Of a stretch of 15,874 nucleotides of DNA, positions 7,242 through 15,497 are shown piece by piece (positions within the stretch are counted from its first letter, which is position 1; each line of letters opens with the position of its first letter). Under the pieces are notes generated by a model that was not told the DNA's origin, did not search any database, and saw only the letters and a list, made by a program, of their open reading frames with translations. The translations under genes were made by a program, and so were the position numbers. This DNA comes from Clostridia bacterium (GTDB lineage: Bacteria > Bacillota > Clostridia > Oscillospirales > Acutalibacteraceae). The DNA lies in assembly GCA_024404065.1 (NCBI GenBank), contig JAKSQR010000021.1, forward strand, positions 1 through 15,874, in the 5' to 3' direction.

Positions 7242-8546
7242 TCAGCTGTTTGATATTTGATTTTTAAGTGCTGAAAGTCCCCTTTCAGCAAGAGCTTTAT
7301 ACCTGAGTTTTTTATCCCTGATTTTTTCAGGAAGTGGTGGTACCAGACCAAATGCTGCACCCATTGGCTGGAAGTTTTTTATAGATTCATCTGCTACATA
7401 CCTGGCAAGCTGACCGGTAATGGTAAACTCATTTGGTACAAATTTCTCTTTTCCCTCAATCTTATTTGCCATATTTATGCCTGCAAGCATACCTGACATA
7501 GCAGACTCCATATAGCCCTCAACCCCTGTTATCTGCCCTGCAAAGAACAGATTGCCTCTTTTTCTGAATGAAAAATCATCATTCAGCAGGCGGGGTGAAT
7601 CAATAAATGTGTTTCGGTGCATTACACCGTAGCGTACAAACTCAGCATTCTCAAGAGCAGGTATAAGTGAAAATACTCTTTTTTGCTCGGGGAATTTCAG
7701 GTTTGTCTGGAAGCCTACTAAGTTATACATAGTACCTTCCCTGTTCTCTTTGCGAAGCTGAAGATTTGCCCATGGTCTGTGACCTGTACTGGGGTCCACA
7801 AGACCAGTCGGCTTCATAGGACCGAACCTGATGGTATCGTGCCCACGTGATGCCATAACCTCAACCGGCATACAGCCCTCATATACATCCTTGCGCTTGT
7901 CAAATTCGTGTATATCCGCACTCTCCGCATTTATAAGAGCATCGTAAAAAATCTCATACTCTTCTTTATTCATAGGGCAGTTGATGTAATCATCAGGCTC
8001 CCCTCTGTCATAGCGGGACTGCATAAAGGCTTTATCGTAATTTATACTGTCGGCAGTTACTATAGGGGCTGCCGCATCAAAGAAGTTAAGACTGCCTCCG
8101 CAAAGCTCTTTAATCTTTTCGCTTAAAGCTTCGCTTGCAAGAGGACCTGCAGCAATAATTACATTGCCCTCAGGAATTTCTGTAACTTCCTCTCTGATAA
8201 GAGTGATTTTATCGCAGGCCATGATTTTTTCGGTAACCAGAGCTGAAAACTTATCTCTGTCCACAGCAAGGGCTCCGCCTGCAGGCACGGATGTAGCTTT
8301 TGCACACTCCACACAAAGGGAGCCCATCATCTCCATCTCTGCCTTCATCATACCTGCGGCACTTTCCACTCTGAGAGCCTTGAATGAGTTGGAGCATACC
8401 AGCTCTGCAAGACCTTCCATTGAATGGGCGGGGGAAAACTTAACAGGCTTCATCTCATAGAGCTCAACCTCTATTCCCCTCTGGGCTAACTGCCATGCTG
8501 CCTCACAGCCTGCAAAGCCGCCGCCGATAACTTTTACTTTATCCAT
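7242..8546 (-). CDS. trmFO: tRNA (uracil-54-C5)-methyltransferase, folate/FAD-dependent TrmFO
   Basis: This 434-aa flavoprotein uses 5,10-methylene-tetrahydrofolate and FADH2 to make ribothymidine at position 54 of tRNA, in place of the SAM-dependent TrmA. The N-terminal FAD-binding loop is VIGGGFAGCEAA (6-17). Family hallmarks include FSPAHSMEGLAELVCSNS, with C51, and VYEGCMPVEVMASRG, with C225. These match the two cysteines (C53, C226) implicated in B. subtilis TrmFO. The C-terminal NFQPMGAAFGLVPPLP block is also typical. The length matches the family (about 435 aa). It starts 2 nt after the topA stop with only a weak AAGAAA site, suggesting coupled translation. It follows dprA-topA, as in Bacillus. 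Confidence 0.97.
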   Translation of the reverse strand: MDKVKVIGGGFAGCEAAWQLAQRGIEVELYEMKPVKFSPAHSMEGLAELVCSNSFKALRVESAAGMMKAEMEMMGSLCVECAKATSVPAGGALAVDRDKFSALVTEKIMACDKITLIREEVTEIPEGNVIIAAGPLASEALSEKIKELCGGSLNFFDAAAPIVTADSINYDKAFMQSRYDRGEPDDYINCPMNKEEYEIFYDALINAESADIHEFDKRKDVYEGCMPVEVMASRGHDTIRFGPMKPTGLVDPSTGHRPWANLQLRKENREGTMYNLVGFQTNLKFPEQKRVFSLIPALENAEFVRYGVMHRNTFIDSPRLLNDDFSFRKRGNLFFAGQITGVEGYMESAMSGMLAGINMANKIEGKEKFVPNEFTITGQLARYVADESIKNFQPMGAAFGLVPPLPEKIRDKKLRYKALAERGLSALKNQISNS

Positions 8547-8548
8547 AA

Positions 8549-10651
8549 TTATTTCTTACTGCTTTTTCTTGTGGATACCTTTTTTGCGTTTACACAGCTT
8601 GCGTTGCCGCAGTAGGGTTTGTTGCCCTTCTTTGCAAACATTGCCTTGCCACACTCGGGGCAGGTATCACCTGTGGGGGGATCCCAGCTTACATAATTGC
8701 ACTTGGGGTAATTGCTGCAGCCAAAGAAGAGATAGCCTCTCTTTGACCTCTTTTCAACAATGTTGCCTCCACATTCGGGGCAGGCACCCTGACCAAGTAC
8801 AAGGGGCTGAACGTTGTTACAAGCGGGGTAATTTGAGCATCCGAGGAATCTGCCGAAACGACCGGACTTAATTACCATCATGCTTCCGCACTTGTCGCAG
8901 GGGATATCGGTTTTATCCTCTTCAAGCTGAATCTTTTCGCCTCTCATATCCTCACGGGCTTTGTCAACCTGCTTCTTGAGGTCGGGATAGAAATCATCCA
9001 GCATCTTTATGTAATCAGTTTCACCTACGCCAACCTTATCAAGGTCGCTCTCCATACGGGCGGTGAACTTTGTATCTACAATCTTGGGGAATCTGTCTTT
9101 AAGAAGGTTTGTTACAGCTGTGCCAAGCTCTGTGGGGGCAAGCTGCTTCTGCTTACGCTCAACATACTCTCTTGCAGTAATTGTAGAGATGATTGAAGCG
9201 TAGGTTGAAGGTCTGCCAACACCATTCTCTTCAAGCTCCTTGATAAGTGAAGCTTCTGTATATCTTGCAGGGGGCTGAGTAAAGTGCTGTGCGGGGGTAA
9301 CCTCACGAAGCTTAAGAGTTTCATCCTGCTTAACCTCAGGAAGGACATTCTTGTTTACTTCCTCCTCAGCAAGGTCATAAACTCTTGTGAAACCGTCAAA
9401 CTTAACTGAGTAGCCTGTAGCTGTAAGAATGCAGTACTTATCTGCTTCGCTATCCTTATGTGAGATAACCTCAACCTTTGTGGTATTCTGTACGCAGGGA
9501 GCCATAAGGCAGGCAATAAATCTGCGCCAGATAAGTGTATATAACTTCAGCTGATCTGCTGAAAGGTCATTTTTTACCATCTCAGGTGTAAGAGAGGGGG
9601 TAGAAGGTCTGATAGCCTCGTGACCATCCTGTGCTGCTGCACTTGTTTTATAAATATTGGGCTTTGCAGGTACATAATCTGCACCGTAGGTATCTTTAAT
9701 ATACTGTGTGCCTGCTGCACGGGCTTCGTCTGAGATACGGAGTGAGTCTGTTCTCATGTAAGTGATAAGACCCATGCTGCCCTGACCTGTGATTTCAACA
9801 CCTTCGTAAAGCTCCTGAGCGGCTCTCATTGTACGGGATGCCTGGAAGCCAAGCTTCTTTGAAGCCTCCTGCTGAAGGGTAGATGTTGTAAATGGAGGTG
9901 CGGCTCTCTTGCTCTTTGAGCCCTTCTTAATTGACTTTACCTCAAACTCTGAACCTTCAAGGCGGTCAACATATTCCTTTGCGCCTTTTTCATCAGTGAT
10001 TTTTACCTTGCCGTTTTCGTCTGACTCAAGAGTAGTTTTAAGCACTCTTCTTGCCTCTGTTGCAAGCTTTGTTTCTATGGTCCAGTATTCATCAGGAACA
10101 AAGGCATTTATTTCTGCTTCACGGTCAACTATAAGCCTTACTGCCACACTCTGTACACGACCTGCGGAAAGACGGGGTCTGATTTTCTGTGAAACAAAGG
10201 GGCTTAAGGTGTAGCCTACAAGACGGTCAAGAATACGCCTTGCCTGCTGTGCATTAACAAGGTCCATATCCACGCTGCGGGGGTTATCCATACCTGCCTT
10301 GATACCGGACTTTGTAATTTCATTAAATGTAACTCTGTTGGCATCCTTAAGATTAAGACCAAGCACTGTTGCAAGGTGCCATGAGATGCCTTCTCCCTCA
10401 CGGTCAGGGTCGGTTGCGAGGTAAACTTTTTCGCTTGCTTCAGCCTTAGCCTTAAGCTCAGCAACCAGCTTTGCCTTCTCAGGGATAGTTTCATACTTAG
10501 GTGCATAGTTGTTGTTTACATCAACATTAAGCTTTTTGTCAGGTAAATCTCTTACGTGACCCTTTGATGCTACAACCTCATAGCCGCTGCCTAAATATTT
10601 TTTAATTGTGTTGGCCTTTGCGGGGGACTCAACTATAACCAGTTTAGACAT
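8549..10651 (-). CDS. topA: DNA topoisomerase I (type IA)
   Basis: This 700-aa enzyme relaxes negative supercoils. A Toprim domain opens the protein (VIVESPAKA near the start, acidic DPDREGE at 81-87). The active-site Tyr is Y298 in GLITYMRTDS, after the DNA-gate region with RPRLSAGRVQS. The C-terminus (about 583-690) holds three zinc-ribbon modules: CDKCG...GCSNYPAC, CPECG...GCSNYPKC and CPECGK...CGNASC. The tail is Lys/Ser-rich. Length and finger number fit Firmicutes TopA. I chose ATG 10651, with AGGAG 9 nt upstream; an in-frame TTG two codons earlier is only 4 nt from that site. The gene lies 32 nt after dprA and 2 nt before trmFO. Confidence 0.97.
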   Translation of the reverse strand: MSKLVIVESPAKANTIKKYLGSGYEVVASKGHVRDLPDKKLNVDVNNNYAPKYETIPEKAKLVAELKAKAEASEKVYLATDPDREGEGISWHLATVLGLNLKDANRVTFNEITKSGIKAGMDNPRSVDMDLVNAQQARRILDRLVGYTLSPFVSQKIRPRLSAGRVQSVAVRLIVDREAEINAFVPDEYWTIETKLATEARRVLKTTLESDENGKVKITDEKGAKEYVDRLEGSEFEVKSIKKGSKSKRAAPPFTTSTLQQEASKKLGFQASRTMRAAQELYEGVEITGQGSMGLITYMRTDSLRISDEARAAGTQYIKDTYGADYVPAKPNIYKTSAAAQDGHEAIRPSTPSLTPEMVKNDLSADQLKLYTLIWRRFIACLMAPCVQNTTKVEVISHKDSEADKYCILTATGYSVKFDGFTRVYDLAEEEVNKNVLPEVKQDETLKLREVTPAQHFTQPPARYTEASLIKELEENGVGRPSTYASIISTITAREYVERKQKQLAPTELGTAVTNLLKDRFPKIVDTKFTARMESDLDKVGVGETDYIKMLDDFYPDLKKQVDKAREDMRGEKIQLEEDKTDIPCDKCGSMMVIKSGRFGRFLGCSNYPACNNVQPLVLGQGACPECGGNIVEKRSKRGYLFFGCSNYPKCNYVSWDPPTGDTCPECGKAMFAKKGNKPYCGNASCVNAKKVSTRKSSKK

Positions 10652-10683
10652 TTGCAAATTCTCCTAATAATTTTACTTTAACC

Positions 10684-11790
10684 TCAGACACGCACGTAGC
10701 TTTTGCCTTCAGTCTGTTCTGCATAGCCGAAAAGCTCCAGCTCTGTAAGTGCGGCCATAACCTTAGGCGGTGTAAGACCACTCAGAGCGCAGATTTCATC
10801 GGAATGCAAGGGCTCTCTGCCCAGCAATTTATAAACCGTAAGTGCATCACCCGCAATATCTGTGGGCACTGCATCTGATTTCGGCTTATCCTCAGGTGCT
10901 TTGGCATCTGTCAGGTAAGGATATAAACTGCTGTAAGCATAAATAATATCCTCAGATGAGGTTACAACCATTGCACCATCTTTTATTAACTTATTAACCC
11001 CTGTGTGGGATGTATCCAGAATGCTGCCAGGCACTGCAAAAACTTCCTTGCCCTGCTCAAGGGCACAATTTGCAGTAATAAGTGAGCCACTCTTTTCGCC
11101 TGCTTCCACCACAAGCACACCTTCGCTTAAGCCAGATATAATTCTGTTGCGAAGTGGGAAAGTAGTTCTGCTTGCAGGAGCAAAGGGAGGGTACTCTGTA
11201 ACTACCGCACCGTTTTTTGCAATCTCTCTGCGCATTGCATCATTTGAAACAAGGTATCTTGTTCCAAGACCACATCCAAGCACACATACAGTGGGAGCTC
11301 CTGCGGAAAGGGCTCCTTCGTGAGCCGCTGAGTCTATACCCAGAGCTCCACCGCTGACTACAACTGCGCCTTTCTCTGATATTTCAGAGGCAAGCTTCCT
11401 TGCAATCTTTGCACTGTCATAAGATGGGTTTCTTGTGCCTACAATACCTATTGCAAGCTTACCCTCAAGGCAGGTTATATCGCCATCACAAAAAAGAACC
11501 AAAGGCATATCTATAAGATTCCTGAGTGATTCGGGATATTCACTGCTTTGTGGTGTATATATCTTCCAGCCGTTTTTACGGCAGATTGATATCGCATTAT
11601 CTGCTGCCTCAAGTGTGACAGCCTCAAGCTTATCCAGCTTATTCTTTGTGAATACGCCGGAGATAATTCTGTCCATCCTGCTGGCTTTGTATAAATCCTC
11701 AGGCTCAGGATAAACTGATAATACCTCATCAGTCCTTGCCCCTGCACCAAGAGCCATTGAGAGCCATATCCAATACTTTATATCACTCAT
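10684..11790 (-). CDS. dprA: DNA-processing protein DprA/Smf
   Basis: This 368-aa protein binds incoming single-stranded DNA and loads RecA during natural transformation; homologues also occur in bacteria not known to be competent. An N-terminal helical region is followed by the Rossmann-like DNA-binding core (about 80-290). Visible motifs are GIVGTRNPS (115-123), SGGALGIDSAAH (146-157) and FPLRNRIISGLSEG (211-224), which contains the family's PxRNRxI element. The C-terminal 60 residues form a winged-helix DprA_WH domain (DEICALSGLTPPKVMAALTEL). The ATG overlaps the stop of the preceding methyltransferase gene by 4 nt (ATGA), with GGGAG upstream, so translation is probably coupled. topA follows. 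Confidence 0.96.
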   Translation of the reverse strand: MSDIKYWIWLSMALGAGARTDEVLSVYPEPEDLYKASRMDRIISGVFTKNKLDKLEAVTLEAADNAISICRKNGWKIYTPQSSEYPESLRNLIDMPLVLFCDGDITCLEGKLAIGIVGTRNPSYDSAKIARKLASEISEKGAVVVSGGALGIDSAAHEGALSAGAPTVCVLGCGLGTRYLVSNDAMRREIAKNGAVVTEYPPFAPASRTTFPLRNRIISGLSEGVLVVEAGEKSGSLITANCALEQGKEVFAVPGSILDTSHTGVNKLIKDGAMVVTSSEDIIYAYSSLYPYLTDAKAPEDKPKSDAVPTDIAGDALTVYKLLGREPLHSDEICALSGLTPPKVMAALTELELFGYAEQTEGKSYVRV

Positions 11791-12554
11791 CTTTTAAGCT
11801 CCCAGGCAAGTATGGCAGCGGCGGCAGATGCGTTAAAGCTTTCTGCTCTGCCCTCCATAGGGATTGTTGCCCTTACCTTGCAGGCATTTATAACCTCATC
11901 GGTAAGTCCGTTGCCCTCATTACCTATACAGCAGATTACTCCGCCATCTTTATTAACCTTGCGGATATCCTCTGCATCCTTCCTTGGCACAGATGCAATA
12001 GTGAGCATATCTGTGCTGCTTAAAAGCTCACTGAGATTATCGCAAAGCATAACCGGCATACGAAGGGATGAGCCCATAGCTGCACGCAAGGCTTTAGGGT
12101 TATAAATATCACAGCCCCCGCTTACTATAAGACCATCAAGACCGATTGCCTCTGCGCTGCGGCAGATAGCACCAAGGTTTGAGGGGTCCTGCACATTCTC
12201 AAGGGCAAGATATTTACCATCAGGATTTATCTGACAGCTGTTATCTTTCATTTTGCAGATACAGAATACGCCCTGAGCAGAGCCTGTATCTGACATTTTA
12301 GATGCTACCTCTTTGCTGATTTCGTAGCATTCACTGCAAGCGGATGTTATATCTGCAATGTACCTTTCGTACTTTGTAAGGGCATCTGAAGTAAAGAAGG
12401 CACGCACAATCTCTATGCCTGATACTGCCGCATCAGAGCAGAGCCTTGCACCCTCAAGAAAGAATTCACCATTCTCATTGCGCTTTGAGGCAGATGAGGA
12501 AAGCTGCACGGCATATTTTATTTTTTCGTTGGCTCTTGCCGTAATCCTTTCCAT
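11787..12554 (-). CDS. SpoU/TrmH-family RNA 2'-O-methyltransferase (RlmB-like)
   Basis: The protein is 255 aa from ATG 12554 (MERITARANEKIKYA). The N-terminal ~95 residues resemble the SpoU substrate-binding domain. The rest is a SPOUT trefoil-knot methyltransferase with its three motifs: NVQDPSNLGAICRSAEA, then GSSLRMPV, then GNEGNGLTDEVI followed by IPMEGRAESFNASAAAAI. Family enzymes methylate the 2'-OH of guanosines in 23S rRNA; the exact target cannot be read from sequence, so I withhold rlmB. An ATG at 12566 (MVCPMERI) is also possible: AAGGA lies 4 nt before it and 11 nt before ATG 12554. The better fit to family N-termini decides for 12554. The frame stays open to 12668, but that part lies upstream of the promoter. 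This is the first gene of the long operon. Confidence 0.88.
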   Translation of the reverse strand: MERITARANEKIKYAVQLSSSASKRNENGEFFLEGARLCSDAAVSGIEIVRAFFTSDALTKYERYIADITSACSECYEISKEVASKMSDTGSAQGVFCICKMKDNSCQINPDGKYLALENVQDPSNLGAICRSAEAIGLDGLIVSGGCDIYNPKALRAAMGSSLRMPVMLCDNLSELLSSTDMLTIASVPRKDAEDIRKVNKDGGVICCIGNEGNGLTDEVINACKVRATIPMEGRAESFNASAAAAILAWELKR

Positions 12555-12587
12555 AGGGCATACCATCCTTATTTTAATTATATATAT

Positions 12588-12614
12588 ATTATATTCATAT
12601 TGTGCAATTGTCAA
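12588..12614 (-). promoter_or_regulatory. Promoter of the methyltransferase-dprA-topA-trmFO-rnc-smc operon
   Basis: The minus strand carries a perfect TTGACA (12614-12609), followed 15 nt later by TATAAT (12593-12588). An overlapping TAATAT (12591-12586) would give the ideal 17-nt spacing. A TATATATA tract follows. Initiation near 12580 gives a short leader before ATG 12566/12554. Which -10 is used cannot be told from sequence. Confidence 0.6.
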
Positions 12615-12699
12615 CATTATTTTGCCTAATATTATAAAGCTTAAAAAATGCTTAAAATTTACCTCCATATATAGTATACAAGCCTAAATGACACCCCTA

Positions 12700-12729
12700 T
12701 AAAACTAAAAGCACCCCGAAGGGTGCTTT
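12700..12729 (-). terminator. Intrinsic terminator of the GH35 gene (UUCG tetraloop)
   Basis: On the minus strand AAAGCACCC, loop TTCG and GGGTGCTTT form a 9-bp perfect stem closed by the very stable C(UUCG)G tetraloop. The following tail is TAGTTTT. The stem starts 3 nt after the beta-galactosidase stop codon and insulates the operon promoter at 12588-12614 from upstream transcription. Confidence 0.85.
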
Positions 12730-12732
12730 GTA

Positions 12733-14484
12733 TTAAAGGCCTATATCCTCTTCATCATCAAGAAGCATTGCAGGCTTGTTGTAGCCTTCAAATTCAACTA
12801 CAACTATCTCATTTTTGCCTTTTTTAAGCCAGGGTGCGGGCAGATATGCACTGTGCTGAGGGCCAACCTCCCAGTAACGGGAGAGGACCTTGCCGTTTAC
12901 TATGATAATGCCCTTCTTAAAATCGGGAAGCTTTACAAATGTATCGCAGCACTCATCAATTTCAAGCTCTGCTTTAAGCATAATGGGCTCACCATCAAAG
13001 GCGGGTACATCGTCACACCACTGTACTTTTGAGATATCTGTAAAGGGAAGTGGGTATGCTGTCCAATGGAAAATAAAGTTATTGCCAAGACCTATGCCGT
13101 AGGTGATGCCCTTTGCATCCTTGAGCCTTGCACCATAATTGGTACGGCCCATATTCTCTACAAGCACATCAAGGGTGTTGCCTTCCTTATCAAAAGCAAG
13201 CCTTACCTTATTTTCTTTATCATTTACATACTGGATGCCCTGGAATTTGCGGTCCTTGTAGATATAACCTCTGTCACGGACATCCTGAAGGCGTACTGCC
13301 TGCTCCTCACGTGGACCTCTTACATTGGCACGGTAAAGAATGTAGCCGTAGCCCTGACCGAGCTTTTCCATTGATACGGGGTTTACAAGCTCTGTAGGTG
13401 TGCTGAGATTATCAAGGTTATCAAATACCTTTGCGCTCTTTGTGAATTTTATTTCACCATAGTTTTTCTTCTTAATTGGCTCAGGCATTTCAACATCGGG
13501 GATAGGTGCATATTTTGCAATTACATCCCTCATAAGCCAGTATTTTTCGGTTAAATTACCGCTCTCGCCTACGGGTGCGTCATCATCGTAGCTGTTTACT
13601 GTAGGCTCATATTTCTCATAGAAATTAGCACCATTCATATAGCCGAAGTTAGTGCCGCCATGGAACATATAGCAGGAAATACTTGCGCCGAGGCTAAGGA
13701 TTTCATCCATATTTTCAGCTGCTTCTTTGGGGTCTCTGTGGTGGTGATCCTCTGTCCAATGGTCAAACCAGCCATTCCAATACTCTGTACACATAAGAGG
13801 ACCATCGGGCTGATATTCACGAAGGCGGGCAAACTGCTCCTTTGCTCTTGAGCCGAAGTTTGCAGTTTTATGAATTTCGGGTACGGTACCGCCTGTAAGC
13901 ATTTGATACTCTGCACCATCTGATGTAAAGAAGGGTACATCTATGCCACGCTTTGCCATACCATCAGCCATATATCTGATGTATTCGCTGTCGTCACCGA
14001 AGCTGCCGTATTCATTCTCTACCTGTACAAGAATTACATTGCCGCCCTTTGTAATCTGATGCTTTGCTATGCGGGGAATAAGGTCATCAAAATATCTGTC
14101 ACATGCTGCGATATACTCTTTATCCATGCAGCGAAGGTGCATGCTGTCACTCTTACAAAGCCACCAGGGCAGACCGCCGAAATCCCACTCTGAGCAGATG
14201 TAAGGACCGGGGCGTACAATAGCGTAAAGACCTAAATCCTCAGCAATTTTAAGGAATTTTTCAAGGTCAAGCATATCATTATAATCAAATACGCCTTCCT
14301 CAGGCTCGTGCAAATTCCATGCACAGTAGGTTTCAACTGTATTGAAGCCGCAGGCTTTTAATTTTGTGAGTCTGTCAAGCCAATATTCACTAGGCACACG
14401 GAAATAGTGAATTGCACCTGCTATAACTCTGAAGGGCTCATCATTAAGATAAAAGCCATCTTTTTTTATTTCAAATTTACCCAT
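12733..14484 (-). CDS. Glycoside hydrolase family 35 beta-galactosidase
   Basis: This 583-aa enzyme has no signal peptide or membrane segment, so it should act in the cytoplasm on imported galactosides. The N-terminal TIM barrel (about 1-320) carries the GH35 landmarks RVIAGAIHYFRVP, ETYCAWNLHEP, RPGPYICSEWDFGGLP, the acid/base in VENEYGSFG (E158) and the nucleophile in CTEYWNGWFDHW (E234). Beta-sandwich domains fill the C-terminal part. Size and layout resemble Firmicutes BgaC (about 595 aa), which prefers Gal-beta-1,3-GlcNAc; that specificity is only inferred here. ATG 14484 is preferred because AGGAGA lies 5-6 nt upstream; an in-frame GTG at 14517 has no such site and would add eleven atypical residues. 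It is monocistronic: promoter near 14523-14552, terminator at 12700-12729. No transporter or regulator for the sugar is nearby. Confidence 0.93.
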   Translation of the reverse strand: MGKFEIKKDGFYLNDEPFRVIAGAIHYFRVPSEYWLDRLTKLKACGFNTVETYCAWNLHEPEEGVFDYNDMLDLEKFLKIAEDLGLYAIVRPGPYICSEWDFGGLPWWLCKSDSMHLRCMDKEYIAACDRYFDDLIPRIAKHQITKGGNVILVQVENEYGSFGDDSEYIRYMADGMAKRGIDVPFFTSDGAEYQMLTGGTVPEIHKTANFGSRAKEQFARLREYQPDGPLMCTEYWNGWFDHWTEDHHHRDPKEAAENMDEILSLGASISCYMFHGGTNFGYMNGANFYEKYEPTVNSYDDDAPVGESGNLTEKYWLMRDVIAKYAPIPDVEMPEPIKKKNYGEIKFTKSAKVFDNLDNLSTPTELVNPVSMEKLGQGYGYILYRANVRGPREEQAVRLQDVRDRGYIYKDRKFQGIQYVNDKENKVRLAFDKEGNTLDVLVENMGRTNYGARLKDAKGITYGIGLGNNFIFHWTAYPLPFTDISKVQWCDDVPAFDGEPIMLKAELEIDECCDTFVKLPDFKKGIIIVNGKVLSRYWEVGPQHSAYLPAPWLKKGKNEIVVVEFEGYNKPAMLLDDEEDIGL

Positions 14485-14522
14485 AGTTTTCTCCTGTAAA
14501 CTGAAGTTTTTCTGCACTGCTT

Positions 14523-14552
14523 AATATATCATATCAGCAATATAGTTTGCAA
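14523..14552 (-). promoter_or_regulatory. Putative promoter with overlapping operator-like dyad for the GH35 gene
   Basis: The minus strand has TTGCAA (14552-14547, 4/6), an 18-nt spacer and TATATT (14528-14523, 5/6) preceded by TGA, an extended -10. The start site would be near 14516, about 30 nt before the ATG. An imperfect 14-bp dyad, GCAA..TA..TTGC (14537-14550), overlaps the -35 edge and spacer, where a repressor would block polymerase. The dyad is seen; a bound regulator is inferred. Confidence 0.45.
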
Positions 14553-14635
14553 CATAATATTAAAATAACAATTTATAAAGAGCCTTCTGTCTCTTATATA
14601 TCAAGAGTTTTTCACATTTTATATTTAAAAGTGAA

Positions 14636-15298
14636 TTATTTTGCCCACTCAAAATTTTCTTTACCTGCACCTAATTCAAAATGATATTTTACAATACCAA
14701 GGTCAATTTTTGTGTAAGCAAAAATGCCGAATTTTGCAGTAACAACATTACCATCACGAGTGAAGGAGAAACGCTGCTGATTGATAGCGGTAGGAGCATT
14801 GAGAGCTGCCTTTATGCCGTTTTTATACCATTCGGGGCTGTCAGCTTTTACATCTGAAACCTCTTCAGGTGTTTTTGATTTACGGGGATGACCCTGAGTT
14901 TCGCCATAGCCTACAGATATGATAAGGTGAAGCTTTTCGCCCTTGCTTTCGTCTGCTTCTACAAGGCTCTTTTTATATGAGCCACCAATCCAGCAGGTAT
15001 TAAGACCAAGCTCCTGAGCGTATAAAACAAGCATTTCACCGTAATAGCCGATATCTATGGAAGCACTTTTATCGCCCACCATAGCAAAATAGTTGCTGCA
15101 GCCTGTAATTTTACCGTAAACAGGGTTGTTAATCTTAAAGCACTCAGGCTCATTTATAAAAAGCTGAATGTGAAGACCGCTGATTTTATTTACTTCCTCA
15201 ACCTTTGCCTGAAGAAGCGCAACCTTATCCTCTTCAATAGGCTTATCAATATATTTACGTACAGAATGTCTGCTTTCCATAAGTTCAAAATTTGTCAT
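14636..15298 (-). CDS. Nitroreductase-family flavoprotein (TM1586 type)
   Basis: This 220-aa protein opens with the nitroreductase FMN-phosphate motif ESRHSVRKY (8-16). It continues with the mid-domain segment IDIGYYGEMLVLYAQELGLNTCWIGG and the C-terminal NAPTAINQQRFSF and DLGIVKYHFELGAG blocks. The last two are characteristic of the TM1586-type (putative TM nitroreductase) group rather than classical NfsA/NfsB. In this group two nitroreductase-like halves share one chain. FMN- and NAD(P)H-dependent reduction is the family expectation; the natural substrate is unknown. The ATG at 15298 has GAGGTG (15304-15309) 5 nt upstream. It stands alone between the rRNA terminators and the GH35 gene, with a TGTA/TACA dyad just upstream that may regulate it. 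No strong terminator follows its stop. Confidence 0.85.
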   Translation of the reverse strand: MTNFELMESRHSVRKYIDKPIEEDKVALLQAKVEEVNKISGLHIQLFINEPECFKINNPVYGKITGCSNYFAMVGDKSASIDIGYYGEMLVLYAQELGLNTCWIGGSYKKSLVEADESKGEKLHLIISVGYGETQGHPRKSKTPEEVSDVKADSPEWYKNGIKAALNAPTAINQQRFSFTRDGNVVTAKFGIFAYTKIDLGIVKYHFELGAGKENFEWAK

Positions 15299-15316
15299 AA
15301 TATCACCTCGTAAAAT

Positions 15317-15333
15317 TGTAGATATAGTTTACA
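15317..15333. promoter_or_regulatory. TGTA/TACA dyad in front of the nitroreductase gene (operator candidate)
   Basis: The minus-strand sequence TGTAAACTATATCTACA is a 17-bp imperfect palindrome (TGTAnA n5 TnTACA). It ends 18 nt before the ATG and just before the GAGGTG ribosome-binding site. Possible -10 elements (TAAACT, TATATC) fall inside it, so a bound protein could block initiation. The symmetry is visible; regulation is inferred. Confidence 0.35.
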
Positions 15334-15354
15334 CTAAATAAATTAAAAATAAAA

Positions 15355-15395
15355 TACAAAAAATAAAATAAAAGCGCTATTCAAAAGAATACCGC
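15355..15395 (-). terminator. Second terminator-like hairpin downstream of the rRNA operon
   Basis: GCGGTATTC (15395-15387), loop TTTT and GAATAGCGC (15382-15374) form a 9-bp stem with a single G-G mismatch. It is followed on the minus strand by the T-rich tail TTTTATTTTATTTTTTG. This is probably a back-up to the terminator at 15498-15524, protecting the nitroreductase gene from rRNA read-through. Confidence 0.65.
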
Positions 15396-15497
15396 CTGAA
15401 TGATACAAATATAAGATATATGTATTGTTACTATGCAGGATATAAACCCACATAAACAAACAATTTACAATAAAGCAAACAAAACATCAATATAAAC

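Noticed and set aside
12640..12660. Direct repeat TTTTAAGC upstream of the operon promoter, considered as a regulatory repeat
   Set aside because: It is two short copies in a low-complexity AT-rich stretch; chance is a sufficient explanation.
12555..12668. N-terminal extension of the SpoU methyltransferase to an ATG at 12668
   Set aside because: The extension covers the TTGACA/TATAAT promoter and encodes hydrophobic, AT-driven sequence unlike the family N-terminus.
14591..14607. Inverted repeat CTCTT...AAGAG after the nitroreductase stop, considered as a terminator
   Set aside because: The stem is only 5 bp, with a 7-nt AT loop and no T-run on the minus strand, so it is too weak to call.
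15431..15487. An 18-codon ATG-initiated minus-strand frame between the two rRNA terminators
   Set aside because: It has no Shine-Dalgarno, no visible promoter and an AT-driven composition; there is no support for a peptide.
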